Shown: positions 10,201 to 19,991, counted from the stretch's first letter. The stretch: 50,998 nt of DNA from Phycisphaerales bacterium (GCA_016795025.1 JAEUIR010000006.1:1-50998), one strand, 5' to 3'. Notes: generated from the sequence alone by a model not told the origin. Translations and numbers: made by a program.

Positions 10201-11043
10201 CTACCACTCCCGCCAATCCGGCACATAAAACGGATCCGGCTCGGTCGTGATCGATCCGATCATGAACCGCGGCGAAGTCAGGCGACCGCGCGTGTGCGCG
10301 AAATCCTCCGCGTGTCCGTCGAGCAGAACGGCGTTTGCTCGCCGCGTGTGCCGAAAGCTCGTCGTCGGATTGAGGTTTTCCTGCCAGCGCCCCGACCCGC
10401 GCGAATAAAGCAGCGGCGGATCAATCAAGGCGCAGTTTCGCAATTCGCCGCTCATGTCCAGCATCGAATCCGCAAACGCGATCACCCGCCCTGTCTGCCG
10501 CGCGGTTTCGATTCGTTGCCAAGGGCGATGCCCGATCTGTCCATACCAACCGGGTGTGTAGCGCGGCGAGAGATAATAGCCGTTATAGCCATATGTGCTC
10601 GTGATGACGCCGCCCTGACCCTGCTGCGCGTCATAGCTCCCCTGAGGCTGCGACGGACACTCATACACGCCCCACGCGCGCAAATCGCTCCGTAGGTACG
10701 GCCATACAAAGCCAAACGTCGGATTCACGCCCGTGGCTTCGTCCTTGCCCCACCAATACGTTGGTTCAGCGCTGTCAAAATAAGCCAGCGGCATCGCATA
10801 ACCGTTGTAATCGGTCGCATACATGTGAATCGCGTGGCCAAGCTGATGCAGGTTCGAGAGGCACACGGCGCTTTTTGCCCGCTGCCGCGCCGCGCTGAGC
10901 GCTGGAAGCAACATCGCCATCAGCAGCGCAATGATCGCCACGACCACCAGCAGCTCAACCAGCGTGAAGGCCACACGCAGCGATCCGCAGTCCTGAATCA
11001 ACCGACTTCGCGCGCCATTGCCCCTACTGAGAATTCGTGTCAT
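10201..11043 (-). CDS. Prepilin-like protein with N-terminal methylation motif and H-X9-DG motif
   Basis: This 280-residue protein has a type IV prepilin/pseudopilin leader: a 26-residue polar leader, then [20 protein letters not shown]. The residue before the conserved Phe is Ala rather than the usual Gly. The C-terminal part holds [18 protein letters not shown], the H-X9-DG motif typical of the large planctomycete family of DUF1559-like pseudopilins. Such proteins are probably exported and anchored by the hydrophobic helix; their job is unknown. The start overlaps the stop of the upstream PQQ/dockerin gene by 4 bases (ATGA), indicating translational coupling. Confidence 0.87.
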   Translation of the reverse strand: MTRILSRGNGARSRLIQDCGSLRVAFTLVELLVVVAIIALLMAMLLPALSAARQRAKSAVCLSNLHQLGHAIHMYATDYNGYAMPLAYFDSAEPTYWWGKDEATGVNPTFGFVWPYLRSDLRAWGVYECPSQPQGSYDAQQGQGGVITSTYGYNGYYLSPRYTPGWYGQIGHRPWQRIETARQTGRVIAFADSMLDMSGELRNCALIDPPLLYSRGSGRWQENLNPTTSFRHTRRANAVLLDGHAEDFAHTRGRLTSPRFMIGSITTEPDPFYVPDWREW

Positions 11044-12611
11044 TCGTTCCCCGTGAGCAGCGCCACGAATGCGTCAATATCGAAATTATTCACTTCGCCA
11101 TCGCCGTTTGTGTCCGCAAAATGCACATCGCAATTCGGGTATAGGCTTGCATACGTTTCCGGACTGGTTAGCGTCAGCACAAACGGATCGATATCGAAGT
11201 TGTTCAAGAAGCCGTCGCAATTTACATCCCCCGACGCGAACAAGTCAAACGCGCTCAAGCCGATCGCGCCGTGCGAAAACGCAATCCCCTGCGCCACGGC
11301 CGAGCTCGCTCCCGCTCCACTGGCGCTTCCGGCAACGAATCCGTTCTGCCCCGGCGTAAGCGATCGGTTCAGGACCACGATCTCCAGGTAAGGCGAAAAA
11401 TCCCCGCTCGCTTGCGGCACGCCGACGATCAGCCGGTCGCCCGCCAAAACCGGTTGCAGTGTCCAGCCGCCGAGATTCAACTTTCCGGCCGAATCAGTGA
11501 ATGTATCCCACAATCGCGACGCCGTCGTGCCGTGATCTTGAAATGCCTGCACTCTCGGCGTCGAACCATAGCCGTTTATGCCTCCCGAAAGAAATACAAC
11601 GCCGTCATCCGCGACAACTGGAATCGAATTCGTCCGCTCGCATGCCATTGTCCAAACGACTTGTTGCGCTGCCAGGTCAAATTTCACCAGCAACGAATTA
11701 CTCTGGCCTCCGGAAAAAACATATGTTGCCGCGTATGCCGAATTCCCGATCAGCGTCACGCCGCCGAAAAACGGCTGCGACGTGGCGGGAATCATGAATT
11801 GCTGCTGCCCCGTCGCTGCGTCAAACGAATAAAGCCGCCCGTCGCGCGTGACGCAAATCACACGCCCGTCCCGATACGCCGCAACGCTGCCGCCGGCCCG
11901 GCCAATACCGGCTTGCCACGCGATTTGGCCGGGTTCGAATGGATTATCCGCGGCGTCATACGGGTCAATATTGATCGCATAAAGCTGCGCGCCGCCACCC
12001 GGCGCGAAATCCGCGATGAACGCGCGGTTCGCGTTCTTTTGCGCTCCGAGATCGGCGCTCACCGCCGCCGTCGCATTCACGAAAAACCGGTCGAGCGGCA
12101 ATCGCCACAGTACATCCCCTGTAATTGCGTCCGCAGCCAAAATCTCCTGCCCGCTCGCCAGCAGGACTGACTTATTACGAGTATCCACGGCCGGAGCTGC
12201 CCAACTGTCATACACATCCGCGTCCAGCGGCATCTCCCACAGCCGGCCGCCGGTCACCGCATCCAGCGCGATGATCTTATTCGCCACAACTACGCCATCG
12301 TCCAACACCCGAGCATTGAAATAAACCCGCCCGAATGCGGCGACCGGTGACGCGTTGTCTACAAACCACTCATCCTCTCGGGGCTCCAGAGTCCATCGCG
12401 GCTGTTCCAACCGGACGGCCGCCGCACACGACACCGCGCGCCGGCCCGCCGATCCCGCGAAATGCGTCCATTCGCTCGCGCCGACTGCAAACTGACCGTT
12501 TCCCGACGCCAACAAAACCAATACAACGGCCCAATCCTGACGGCGCTGATTCAAATTATGCCAGCGTTTTAACCAGAGCAATTCGTCGCTGTGTCTTTCA
12601 GTGTTTTGCAT
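11040..12611 (-). CDS. PQQ-like beta-propeller protein with C-terminal dockerin-like tail
   Basis: A 523-residue protein with a hydrophobic export segment at about residues 28-45. It has repeated propeller blades with PQQ-binding-like strings ([45 protein letters not shown]). The last 65 residues contain two calcium-loop dockerin-like repeats, [18 protein letters not shown] and [18 protein letters not shown]. The same tail ends the subtilase at 42174-44666 and a relic at 23008-23130. It probably acts at the cell surface. No catalytic PQQ dehydrogenase motif was recognised, so the propeller may be structural or binding. It is coupled to the prepilin-like gene by a 4-base overlap. Confidence 0.82.
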   Translation of the reverse strand: MQNTERHSDELLWLKRWHNLNQRRQDWAVVLVLLASGNGQFAVGASEWTHFAGSAGRRAVSCAAAVRLEQPRWTLEPREDEWFVDNASPVAAFGRVYFNARVLDDGVVVANKIIALDAVTGGRLWEMPLDADVYDSWAAPAVDTRNKSVLLASGQEILAADAITGDVLWRLPLDRFFVNATAAVSADLGAQKNANRAFIADFAPGGGAQLYAINIDPYDAADNPFEPGQIAWQAGIGRAGGSVAAYRDGRVICVTRDGRLYSFDAATGQQQFMIPATSQPFFGGVTLIGNSAYAATYVFSGGQSNSLLVKFDLAAQQVVWTMACERTNSIPVVADDGVVFLSGGINGYGSTPRVQAFQDHGTTASRLWDTFTDSAGKLNLGGWTLQPVLAGDRLIVGVPQASGDFSPYLEIVVLNRSLTPGQNGFVAGSASGAGASSAVAQGIAFSHGAIGLSAFDLFASGDVNCDGFLNNFDIDPFVLTLTSPETYASLYPNCDVHFADTNGDGEVNNFDIDAFVALLTGNE

Positions 12612-12663
12612 CTTGAATTCTGCATTTCTGCATTTAGAGTGTCTAACAAAACGCCTCGCCTCT

Positions 12664-12695
12664 GCTTCGAAGCGACCGCTCCCTTACGGTCGCGG
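12664..12695. repeat. Dispersed intergenic hairpin repeat B, copy 1
   Basis: A 32-base element beginning GCTTCGAAGCGACCG and ending CTTACGGTCGCGG. It forms a perfect 7-bp stem, GCGACCG against CGGTCGC, with an 8-base loop. A copy with 30 of 32 identical bases lies at 25274-25305. Both copies are followed by AGGCGCT-N-TTAG 11 to 30 bases later. This copy is flanked by CTAACA and TGTTAG, which could extend the hairpin. In translation it gives the PYGRGS-type peptide often seen in spurious ORFs. Confidence 0.65.
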
Positions 12696-12779
12696 CTCTG
12701 TTCTGTTAGGCGCTCTTAGACTTGAACAGCGGCGCCGGAGCCCAACGGACCTTCGGACTCCGGCCACCGCCGACCAAAC

Positions 12780-13616
12780 TCACCCGCCGCGCCGCCTCCG
12801 AAAAATCAGTGCGCCAGCAATCGCAATCGCCGACGACGATGGCTCCGGAACCGCCGCAAATCCGTCGAACTCCGGCGCGAATTCCACATCCGCCGCCACG
12901 TCAATCCGCAAATACGAGATTTCCGACATCCCGCTCGAGTTAATGTCCACCGGAATTCCGCCGCCGGAGCCGGCGTACAGCGCGACAACTTCCGCAAACG
13001 TCCGGCCCATTAGATCATTCATCGTGATCGCCGGATTCACAGGCCGCGTGTAATCGCTTGGCACGCTGCCGGGCTGCGGGTCATAAGGTCCGTTCAAATC
13101 CAAATAGCTCAGCGTCGGAAACAAGCCTTCGCGAAACTGTTGGCCTAGAGGCACAAAAACATGGCCATCCTTGCTCACCGAGACCATGAACGGGCCATCC
13201 TCGTAAAGCCCGGTCACAACTCCGCTGAAATCCGGCAAATCCGCGAAGAACGCATTTCCGAATATCAGCACATCCACGCCAAAGGCGTTCGATGCCAGAT
13301 CGCGAATCGGCTCGTCAAATCGAACCGTCAAATGCCCGCCGGCACCGACGCTCACCACTTCGTCGTTCGGCCACGCCGCCGCAAACGGTGTCACCGGCGC
13401 CGGAAAGCCGTGGCTTGCTCCCGTAATCCGCGACGGCGAACCAATCGCCGCGTTGAAATTCTCATAGCCAAATTCCGGGTTCGTCCCGGCGCTGTAACTC
13501 ACCACCTGGTCGGCCCAGGGGTCGGCCGCATAAACCGCGCTCGCCGCAGCGAGCGCGGTAGCGGTCGTCGTCGCCAAGGCGACCCTCCGGAGGCACAAGT
13601 CCATTCGCATGCGCAC
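12780..13616 (-). CDS. Secreted PEP-CTERM surface protein under a cobalamin riboswitch
   Basis: A 278-residue exported protein. It has a signal peptide ending near residue 30 (ALAAASAVYAADPWADQ). A beta-rich domain contains VVSYSAGTNPEFGYENF, GGHLTVRFDEPI and FMVSVSKDGHVFVPLG, a pattern of a widespread cell-surface family. A PEP-CTERM sorting signal closes it (VPEPSSS, a hydrophobic helix, then RRRRGG). GTG at 13616 is preceded by GGGAGGAATT; in-frame ATG codons at 13610 and 13604 are alternatives. A cobalamin riboswitch lies about 230 bases upstream on the same strand with no credible gene between. A role in B12 capture or in replacing a B12-dependent function is inferred, not shown. Confidence 0.85.
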   Translation of the reverse strand: MRMRMDLCLRRVALATTTATALAAASAVYAADPWADQVVSYSAGTNPEFGYENFNAAIGSPSRITGASHGFPAPVTPFAAAWPNDEVVSVGAGGHLTVRFDEPIRDLASNAFGVDVLIFGNAFFADLPDFSGVVTGLYEDGPFMVSVSKDGHVFVPLGQQFREGLFPTLSYLDLNGPYDPQPGSVPSDYTRPVNPAITMNDLMGRTFAEVVALYAGSGGGIPVDINSSGMSEISYLRIDVAADVEFAPEFDGFAAVPEPSSSAIAIAGALIFRRRRGG

Positions 13617-13845
13617 AATTCCTCCCGCAGCACGATCCCGTCGATCGAGCCGCGAATCAGTGCGCGGTTGGCCATTGGGGAAGCAAAAAACGCGAATCCT
13701 TCGAGCGTATCAACCCCCGCGCGCAAATAACCGCGCGCAGAAACGCAGCAAAAGGTCAACAGTTCTCGCGAGTTTGGCGGGGGAAAAAAAACAACCCGAA
13801 ACATGACGGCGCGCCTCTCCCACGAAGGCAACCGCAAGACAGGTC

Positions 13846-14040
13846 ACACTGGCAGGTCTTCTGACTCCCGGGCATCGCGAAGCAGCGCTTCGCACCTAAT
13901 CACCGCGTCTTCTCAGCCGCCAACCGGCGACAAATGACGCATGCGGTTTTCGTTCCCGGTCACAGCGGCGGGGCCGTTCCGGCTTCTAACCGGATTCCCT
14001 ATTCTTCCGACCGCAACAGGCGGCCGGACACCAGCGACCG
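13846..14040 (-). ncRNA. Cobalamin (AdoCbl-type) riboswitch
   Basis: Read on the minus strand, this region carries the core elements of the cobalamin riboswitch in order. They are GTGTCCGGCCGCCTG near the 5' end, AGGGAATCCGGTTAGAAGCC then GGAACGGCCCCGCCGCTGTG (14000-13961), and the 3' B12 box GGGAGTCAGAAGACCTGCC (13869-13851). The closing stem P1 can form from CGCTGG at 14036-14031 and CCAGTG at 13852-13847. About 230 nt of leader, including eight consecutive U (13791-13784), separate it from the PEP-CTERM gene. No obvious stem precedes the U-run, so the off-switch mechanism (terminator or RBS masking) is unclear. Confidence 0.92.
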
Positions 14041-14294
14041 ACTCCACTTTGGCCCGTCTTGTCGAAAATGTCAACCAAAATTTCGAGCGGCCCGCTGATG
14101 ACGCGGTCTTCGTTCGCGGTTCCGGACGGCCGCGACGTGAACTTCCGCCCAACCATTCGTGCGTTATACTCCGCCGCCGCTGCGATTTAGGGCAGCAAAC
14201 AAGACCGAGCCGCGTCTGCGGGCGCGGACTCCGAAATTACATCACAGCTTGTCGTTTATAGCGGCGATCGTACGACTTCACCAAGGAATCACTC

Positions 14295-15233
14295 ATGGCG
14301 AGCTCATTGCGAGGACGGCATTTCATCGACATGAAAAATCTGTCGCGAGACGAAATCACCGCAGTTCTCGACCACGCCGACGAAATGAAACGCGACCGCA
14401 ACGCCGTCCGCAAAGCCGCGCCCATGTTCGGCAAAACGATGGCCATGATTTTTCAAAAGCCCTCGCTCCGCACGCGCGTATCGTTCGAAACCGGTATGAC
14501 GCTCATGGGCGGCCATGCAATCTATTTATCCCCGAACGATATCAGCCTCGGGATCCGCGAAACCATCGAAGACATCGCGATCGTGCTGTCGCGGTTCGCC
14601 GACGTCATTATGGCCCGCGTTTTCGGCCACGATATCGTGGAAGGTTTGGCCAAGTACTCACGCGTCCCCGTCATCAACGGGCTTTCGGATGCCGAGCATC
14701 CGTGCCAGATTCTCGCCGACCTTCAAACCATCCGAGAGCGCAAGCACCGCCTTGAGGGCCTCACAACCGCGTTCATCGGTGACGGCAACAATGTCTGCGT
14801 GTCGATGATGTACGCCGGCGCGATTGTCGGAATGAATGTCGCCGTCGCATGCCCCGCCGGCTATGAGCCGCCGCAACCCGCGACCGATGAATGCCGCGCA
14901 ATCGCCGCGAAAACCGGCGCGACGATCCGCATCGTCCGCGAGCCGGCCGACGCCGTCCAAAACGCCGACGCCGTCTACACCGATGTCTGGGCATCGATGG
15001 GACAGGAGTCCGAAGCCGCCAAACGCCGCGAAGCCTTCCGCGGCTTTCAGGTCAACATGGCCTTGATGCGCCAAGCCAGGCCCGACGCCATCGTACTTCA
15101 CTGCCTCCCGGCGCATTACGGCGAAGAAATCGACTACGCGGCCACGCGCAGCCCGAACTCGGCCATCTTCGACGAGGCGGAGAACCGCATGCACGCGCAA
15201 AACGCGCTGGTGGCGATGCTGTGCGCGGACTAA
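14295..15233 (+). CDS. argF: Ornithine carbamoyltransferase
   Basis: A 312-residue cytoplasmic enzyme that transfers the carbamoyl group of carbamoyl phosphate to ornithine, giving citrulline in arginine synthesis. The carbamoyl-phosphate loop is SLRTR (57-61; Ser-Leu replaces the more usual Ser-Thr). HPCQ is at 135-138 and HCLP at 269-272, with MGQE before the last helices. AAGGA lies 8 bases before the ATG. The gene stands alone with no other arg gene nearby. Its stop overlaps the stop of the convergent Mug-type gene by a few bases. The divergent 5' neighbour is the cobalamin riboswitch. Confidence 0.96.
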   Translation: MASSLRGRHFIDMKNLSRDEITAVLDHADEMKRDRNAVRKAAPMFGKTMAMIFQKPSLRTRVSFETGMTLMGGHAIYLSPNDISLGIRETIEDIAIVLSRFADVIMARVFGHDIVEGLAKYSRVPVINGLSDAEHPCQILADLQTIRERKHRLEGLTTAFIGDGNNVCVSMMYAGAIVGMNVAVACPAGYEPPQPATDECRAIAAKTGATIRIVREPADAVQNADAVYTDVWASMGQESEAAKRREAFRGFQVNMALMRQARPDAIVLHCLPAHYGEEIDYAATRSPNSAIFDEAENRMHAQNALVAMLCAD

Positions 15234-15850
15234 TTTGCTCGTTGTGCATTCGAACGAATGCCGGTTGCCTTTGACTCCACCGCCTCGCGTAGCTCGCGAA
15301 ACATTTTGGCCAGATCGCCGGCCTGATGATGCGCGTTCAACCCGCTCGGATTTGGCAACAGCCACAAGCGCGCGCCGCCGATGCGCTCCGTCTGAAGACC
15401 CAGCGTCGCGCGCGGACGATCGAACGCGGTTCGATAGGACGTTAATCCCAACACTGCAACCCACGCCGGTTGATAGCGCCGCACTTTTTGCTCAAGCCGC
15501 TTCGCGCCGGCGCGGAGTTGATCGCGCGACAGCTCGTCCGCCTTGGCCGTCGCGTAATTCACAATGTTGGTGATTCCTAATCCAGCATCGATCAATAATC
15601 TCGAATCGAACGGCGAGAACACTCGCGGCGTAAACCCGCCCGCGTGCAGGGCCGGCCAGAAACGATTGCCCGGTCGGCCAAAATGATGGCCGATCGCCGC
15701 CGTGTACAACCCCGGATTGATGCCCACGAACAACAACCGCAGATTCTTGTCAATCACATCCCTCACGCCGCACCCGTGCGCCGCGGCCAACTGTTCGCGC
15801 GTAGGCCGCCGCGGTGCCTCACTGCGAGTCAAAATCAAGCTGCGTTTCAT
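15230..15850 (-). CDS. mug: Mug/TDG-type mismatch-specific DNA glycosylase
   Basis: This protein of about 206 residues (start chosen at the ATG at 15850; the frame is open up to 15946) belongs to the uracil-DNA glycosylase superfamily. Motif 1 is LFVGINPGLYTAAIGHHFGR with the Asn typical of Mug/TDG, and motif 2 is PNPSGLNAH. RFWPALHAGGF and TNIVNYATAKADELS are also typical. The enzyme removes uracil or thymine mispaired with guanine and starts base-excision repair. Its 5' end lies about 210 bases from the polA start on the opposite strand, so two DNA-repair genes are divergent here. A shared control region is possible but not demonstrated. Confidence 0.88.
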   Translation of the reverse strand: MKRSLILTRSEAPRRPTREQLAAAHGCGVRDVIDKNLRLLFVGINPGLYTAAIGHHFGRPGNRFWPALHAGGFTPRVFSPFDSRLLIDAGLGITNIVNYATAKADELSRDQLRAGAKRLEQKVRRYQPAWVAVLGLTSYRTAFDRPRATLGLQTERIGGARLWLLPNPSGLNAHHQAGDLAKMFRELREAVESKATGIRSNAQRAN

Positions 15851-16063
15851 GCGACGAATCGTAGTCCTGAGATGAGAATTACGCATGACCGCTCGCAGAC
15901 ATTGGCGATAAGCCGGAATCAAGCGGCAACCGCTGGCCGAGGCCACCGCCAGCCCGTAATTTTCTCGCGCGACCTCTCAGCCCCGGCAGGAACGTCCGAC
16001 ATTTCGCGGCCCCCGATCGCGCCGCTATTCAGCCGTCGCCGCATCCCGCCTACGATGCGCCGC

Positions 16064-19000
16064 ATGTCCAATTCAATCTATATTATCGACGGCCATGCGC
16101 AGATTTTCCGCGCTTATTACGCCCCTTTCGGGAATCTCAGTTCGCCGACCGGCGAGCCGACGCGCGCGACGCACGTTTTTTTTCAGCAGCTATTGAAGCT
16201 GGTCAAGGACCGCAAGCCCGACTACCTCATTATGGTGCTGGACGGCCCCGACTCGGCGCTCGACCGCACAAAACTCTATCCGCAATACAAGGCCCACCGC
16301 GACCCCGCGCCGGAAGACCTGCCGATTCAGGAGCGCCGCATCGTCGCGCTGCTCGAAACTCTGAAAATCCCCATTCTCCGCATCATCGGCCACGAAGCCG
16401 ACGACATCATCGCCACCCTCGCACAACGCTTTGCCGCGCCCGATCGCCATGTTTACATCGTGAGCCGCGATAAAGACCTCGAACAACTGCTCTCCGAGCA
16501 CGTTTCGTTGTATGACCCGTTTAAGGATGAGGTCATCACGCCGGAGCGGCTCTTCGCCGAAAAAGGCTGGTGGCCGCATCAAGCCGTCGAGGCTCAAACG
16601 CTTATCGGTGATCCGGTTGATAACGTCCCGGGCGTCGCGGGCATCGGCCCGAAGACGGCCGCAAAACTCATTCAGCAGTTTGGCACCGCGCAGGAGGTGG
16701 TCGCGAACGCCGACAAGCTGACTCCGAAACAGCGCGAGAACGTGTTGGCGTTCGGGCCGCAGATGCGCATCACGCGAACACTCGTCACGCTCCTGCGCGA
16801 CCTTGACTTTCCGTTCCAACTGGAGCCGTCCCGCACGAGCGGGCTCCAATGGGCCGCGCTTCGGCCCGCGTTCGAAAGCCTCGGGTTTCGTCGCTTGCCG
16901 GACCAGTTGCCGCGCTACGAGACCGCGTCCGCGGAAACACCTGGCGACGGCCCGCAGGCTCCCCATGCTGACAGCGGTGAATCGCCACCGCCGCCTGCCT
17001 CACCGCGCGCCGTGCGCGGCCCGCAAAGCACTGGACTACTGTTTGAGGATGTCTTCGAAACGCCGTCGGAAGGGGACGATCCCGTTGTGCTGGATGAGGC
17101 AACCGGCGACAACACATTGGCGCACGCACCGCCTTATGTGCGAAAGCTGCTGGAGCAGGCCGTCCCGCTGCGCGCACCAGGCAAAGGCGATTGGCGACTC
17201 GTCAACGATCTCGCGACGCTTGACGCCGTTGTCGCAGAGCTTGCCGCGCAGCGCGAATTCGCCATCGACACTGAGACGACATCGATCAACCCCGTCGATG
17301 CTGATCTGGTCGGCGTATCGCTGAGCTGGCGAACCGGCTTTGGTGTTTACATCCCGGTTCGCGGACCCGATGCCGCAATCACGCCGGATCAATTGCGCGC
17401 CAGGCTCGCGCCGATTCTGGCCGACGCGACCACGACGAAGATCGGCCACAATATCAAGTATGACCTGATCGTTCTCTCCGGCGCGGGGTTGCCGGTCGGC
17501 GGACCGCTGTTCGACACGATGATCGCCGCGTTCGTGCTCGATCCGACGCGAAACTCATATGGTCTTGATCCGCTCGCGTTCACGTATTTCGGCCATCACA
17601 TGATTCCGATCAGCGATCTGATCGGTAAGGGGCGGCAGCAATTGTGCTTTGACCAGGTGGCGCTGGATCGCGCCGCGGAATACGCCGCGGAGGACGCGGA
17701 TTACACCTGGCGCCTGTCGCGCGTCTTTGCGCCGCACCTGACCGCGGGCGCATCCGGCGACGACGCGGACGTCGCGTCGCTGTTTCGCGATACCGAAATG
17801 CCGCTGGTTTCGGTGCTCACCGAAATGGAGCAAAACGGCGTTCGCATCGACAGCGGGTTTCTTGCGCGGCTGGGCGCGAAAATGTCGAAACGCGCCGCCG
17901 TAATCGTCGACGAAGCGCATCAACTCGCGGGATTCCCGTTCAACCTCGATTCGCCCAAGCAACTCGCTGAAGTGCTCTTCGATCGGATGCAGTTTCGCGT
18001 GATCAAGCGCACGCGCACCGCTCGCTCCACCGACGCCGAGACGCTCGAAACACTGGCCGAGGAAACCACGCACCCCTTGCCGAAACTGCTGCTCGAATAT
18101 CGCGAACTGCAAAAGCTGCTGGGAACCTACATCGAGGCTCTGCCCGCCGCGTGCAGCCGGCGCACTGGGCGGGCGCATACGAGCTTTCATCAAACCGGCG
18201 CGATCACCGGTCGACTGTCGAGCAGCGAACCGAATCTTCAGAACATTCCGATTCGTACCGAGCTTGGCCGCGAGATTCGCCGCGCATTCATTCCGCGTGA
18301 ACCGGGCGATCTGCTCATCGTCGCGGACTATTCGCAGATCGAGCTTCGCGTACTGGCGCACTTCAGCGGGGACGCGGAATTAACGCGCGCGTTCGCGGAG
18401 GATCAGGACATTCACGCGTTCGTCGCGGCGCAGGTGAACAATGTGCGACCCGAAGAAGTCACCAAGGAAATGCGCAGCCGCGCGAAGGCGGTGAATTTCG
18501 GCATTATTTACGGCCAGACCGCGCACGGCCTGGCCCGCGGCACCGGCATGAGCCGCACCGAGGCGCAGGAATTTATCGACAATTACTTCCGTCGCTATCC
18601 TGGCGTGGATGCGTTCATTAAGAAATGCATCTGCGACGCGCGCAAGAACGGATACGTGCGGACAATTCTCGGCCGCCGCCGGCCGATTCAGGACATCGAC
18701 TCGCGTAACCGTGCAGCGAAGGCTCAGGCGGAGCGTTTGGCCGTCAATACAGTGATGCAAGGCTCTGCGGCGGACCTGATCAAGACCGCGATGATCCGAC
18801 TGCACAATCGCGTTCGTGCGGAGTCGCTTCCGCTGCGCATGCTGCTTCAGGTGCATGACGAGCTGGTGTGCGAAGCCCCGGCCGCCGAGGCCGCTCATCT
18901 CGCCAAGGTTGTCTCGGAAGTGATGTCCGGCGCGATCAATCTGATGGTGCCGCTGCGCGTCGACGTGGGAGTCGGGCCGAATTGGCTCGAAGCGAAGTAG
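16064..19000 (+). CDS. polA: DNA polymerase I
   Basis: A 978-residue polymerase, starting at MSNSIYIIDGHAQIFRAYY. An in-frame ATG 9 bases earlier is also possible; the open frame further upstream looks non-coding. Residues 1-290 form the 5'-3' nuclease. The 3'-5' proofreading domain looks active: Exo I IDTET near 400, Exo II IGHNIKYDL, Exo III YAAED. The polymerase domain has DYSQIELRV (about 755), KAVNFGIIYGQT (about 808) and QVHDELV (about 930). It fills gaps in repair and matures Okazaki fragments. A Pro/Glu-rich linker of about 100 residues separates the 5' nuclease from the rest, slightly longer than in E. coli. Confidence 0.97.
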   Translation: MSNSIYIIDGHAQIFRAYYAPFGNLSSPTGEPTRATHVFFQQLLKLVKDRKPDYLIMVLDGPDSALDRTKLYPQYKAHRDPAPEDLPIQERRIVALLETLKIPILRIIGHEADDIIATLAQRFAAPDRHVYIVSRDKDLEQLLSEHVSLYDPFKDEVITPERLFAEKGWWPHQAVEAQTLIGDPVDNVPGVAGIGPKTAAKLIQQFGTAQEVVANADKLTPKQRENVLAFGPQMRITRTLVTLLRDLDFPFQLEPSRTSGLQWAALRPAFESLGFRRLPDQLPRYETASAETPGDGPQAPHADSGESPPPPASPRAVRGPQSTGLLFEDVFETPSEGDDPVVLDEATGDNTLAHAPPYVRKLLEQAVPLRAPGKGDWRLVNDLATLDAVVAELAAQREFAIDTETTSINPVDADLVGVSLSWRTGFGVYIPVRGPDAAITPDQLRARLAPILADATTTKIGHNIKYDLIVLSGAGLPVGGPLFDTMIAAFVLDPTRNSYGLDPLAFTYFGHHMIPISDLIGKGRQQLCFDQVALDRAAEYAAEDADYTWRLSRVFAPHLTAGASGDDADVASLFRDTEMPLVSVLTEMEQNGVRIDSGFLARLGAKMSKRAAVIVDEAHQLAGFPFNLDSPKQLAEVLFDRMQFRVIKRTRTARSTDAETLETLAEETTHPLPKLLLEYRELQKLLGTYIEALPAACSRRTGRAHTSFHQTGAITGRLSSSEPNLQNIPIRTELGREIRRAFIPREPGDLLIVADYSQIELRVLAHFSGDAELTRAFAEDQDIHAFVAAQVNNVRPEEVTKEMRSRAKAVNFGIIYGQTAHGLARGTGMSRTEAQEFIDNYFRRYPGVDAFIKKCICDARKNGYVRTILGRRRPIQDIDSRNRAAKAQAERLAVNTVMQGSAADLIKTAMIRLHNRVRAESLPLRMLLQVHDELVCEAPAAEAAHLAKVVSEVMSGAINLMVPLRVDVGVGPNWLEAK

Positions 19001-19040
19001 CGATCCGGCGCGGTTTGGGCAAATCAACTGGCCTCGGCGA

Positions 19041-19961
19041 TTAGTCCCGACGGGGCGCACCTGAAAAAAAGCTCTTGCGAGCGGTGGCTGTAATCGCCGC
19101 GACGGCCGGATGCGCGAAGCGACGATCCACTGATATCGCGTAAAACTGCTCAATCGCAGTGTCAACTTCTCCAATCGCCTGAACGCCAAACTGCGACTCG
19201 ATATCGCGCTGAATCACCGCCGGTCCCACGAACAACGCGGAGCGCGCCTGCGCCAGCACTTTCAATAACGCGCTGTCTTCAAACTCTCCCAGAATGCTCG
19301 GCCGAATGCCCTGCTTCTCAAACCACAAGTCGAGCCGTCGCCGCAGGATGGTGTTGTCGGTCGGAACCAGAAACGGCGCGGCTTCCAGGCTCTTCGGAAA
19401 ACCGCGCGAAAACTTCGCGGCCTGCGCCGCCGGAGCAAAGACCAGCGTCCGCGATTCACCGAGCAGTGCGTTAAACGCCTGCACTTTCAAATGCGGATCG
19501 ACCGGCGCATCCGACAGCACCACGTCGAGCCGATTCATGGATAGCTGCGATATGAGCTCGGTAACGCTGCCTTCGGTGCATGAAATGCGCACGCGCTCTT
19601 TCAACGCGAAAACCGGCTGCAAAAGCCGGCTGACGACTGTCTTCGGCAATACGTTCGCGATGCCGACGCGAACGCGCAGCGTGGTCGTTGCGGCGCGATG
19701 CCCATCGATGAACTCCGCCAGCTCGCGCCCGATCGCGAACATCTCATCCGCATAGCGATACACAATCTCGCCCGTGTCGGTCAGCGCGATGCCGCGGCCG
19801 GCGCGCCGAAAGAGCTTCTGCCCGACGCTGCGCTCCAACGCGCGAATCTGCTCAGAGACCGTAGGCTGCGCCACCATCAACCGCTCCGCGGCGCCGGTCA
19901 CGCTGCCCTCGCTGGCGACAGTCCAGAAATAGAAAAGGTGATTGAAATTCGGCCATTCCAT
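19041..19961 (-). CDS. nhaR: LysR-family regulator, NhaR-like
   Basis: A 306-residue LysR-type regulator. The N-terminal helix-turn-helix is NHLFYFWTVASEGSVTGAAE then QPTVSEQIRALE, and GRGIALTDTGEIVYRYADE follows. The rest is a periplasmic-binding-like effector domain. The N-terminal wording is close to NhaR, which in E. coli activates the nhaA sodium/proton antiporter gene. No antiporter gene is in this window, so the symbol reflects similarity only. A perfect 15-bp dyad fitting the LysR T-N11-A rule lies 16 bases upstream of its start and may be the autoregulatory site. Confidence 0.85.
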   Translation of the reverse strand: MEWPNFNHLFYFWTVASEGSVTGAAERLMVAQPTVSEQIRALERSVGQKLFRRAGRGIALTDTGEIVYRYADEMFAIGRELAEFIDGHRAATTTLRVRVGIANVLPKTVVSRLLQPVFALKERVRISCTEGSVTELISQLSMNRLDVVLSDAPVDPHLKVQAFNALLGESRTLVFAPAAQAAKFSRGFPKSLEAAPFLVPTDNTILRRRLDLWFEKQGIRPSILGEFEDSALLKVLAQARSALFVGPAVIQRDIESQFGVQAIGEVDTAIEQFYAISVDRRFAHPAVAAITATARKSFFSGAPRRD

Positions 19962-19976
19962 GCGCCGCCATGATAC

Positions 19977-19991
19977 ATCGGTATTACCGAT
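19977..19991. promoter_or_regulatory. Candidate LysR-type operator between the nhaR-like and hpf-like genes
   Basis: ATCGGTATTACCGAT is a perfect palindrome with arms ATCGGTA and TACCGAT around a single T. The inner 13 bases fit the LysR box T-N11-A with dyad symmetry. It lies 16 bases before the start of the LysR-type gene and about 100 bases before the divergent hibernation-factor gene, a typical place for autoregulation. Confidence 0.5.

Noticed and set aside
13499-13837. 112-codon minus-strand frame between the riboswitch and the PEP-CTERM gene
   Set aside because: It overlaps the PEP-CTERM start in another frame, lies in the riboswitch leader and has no motif.
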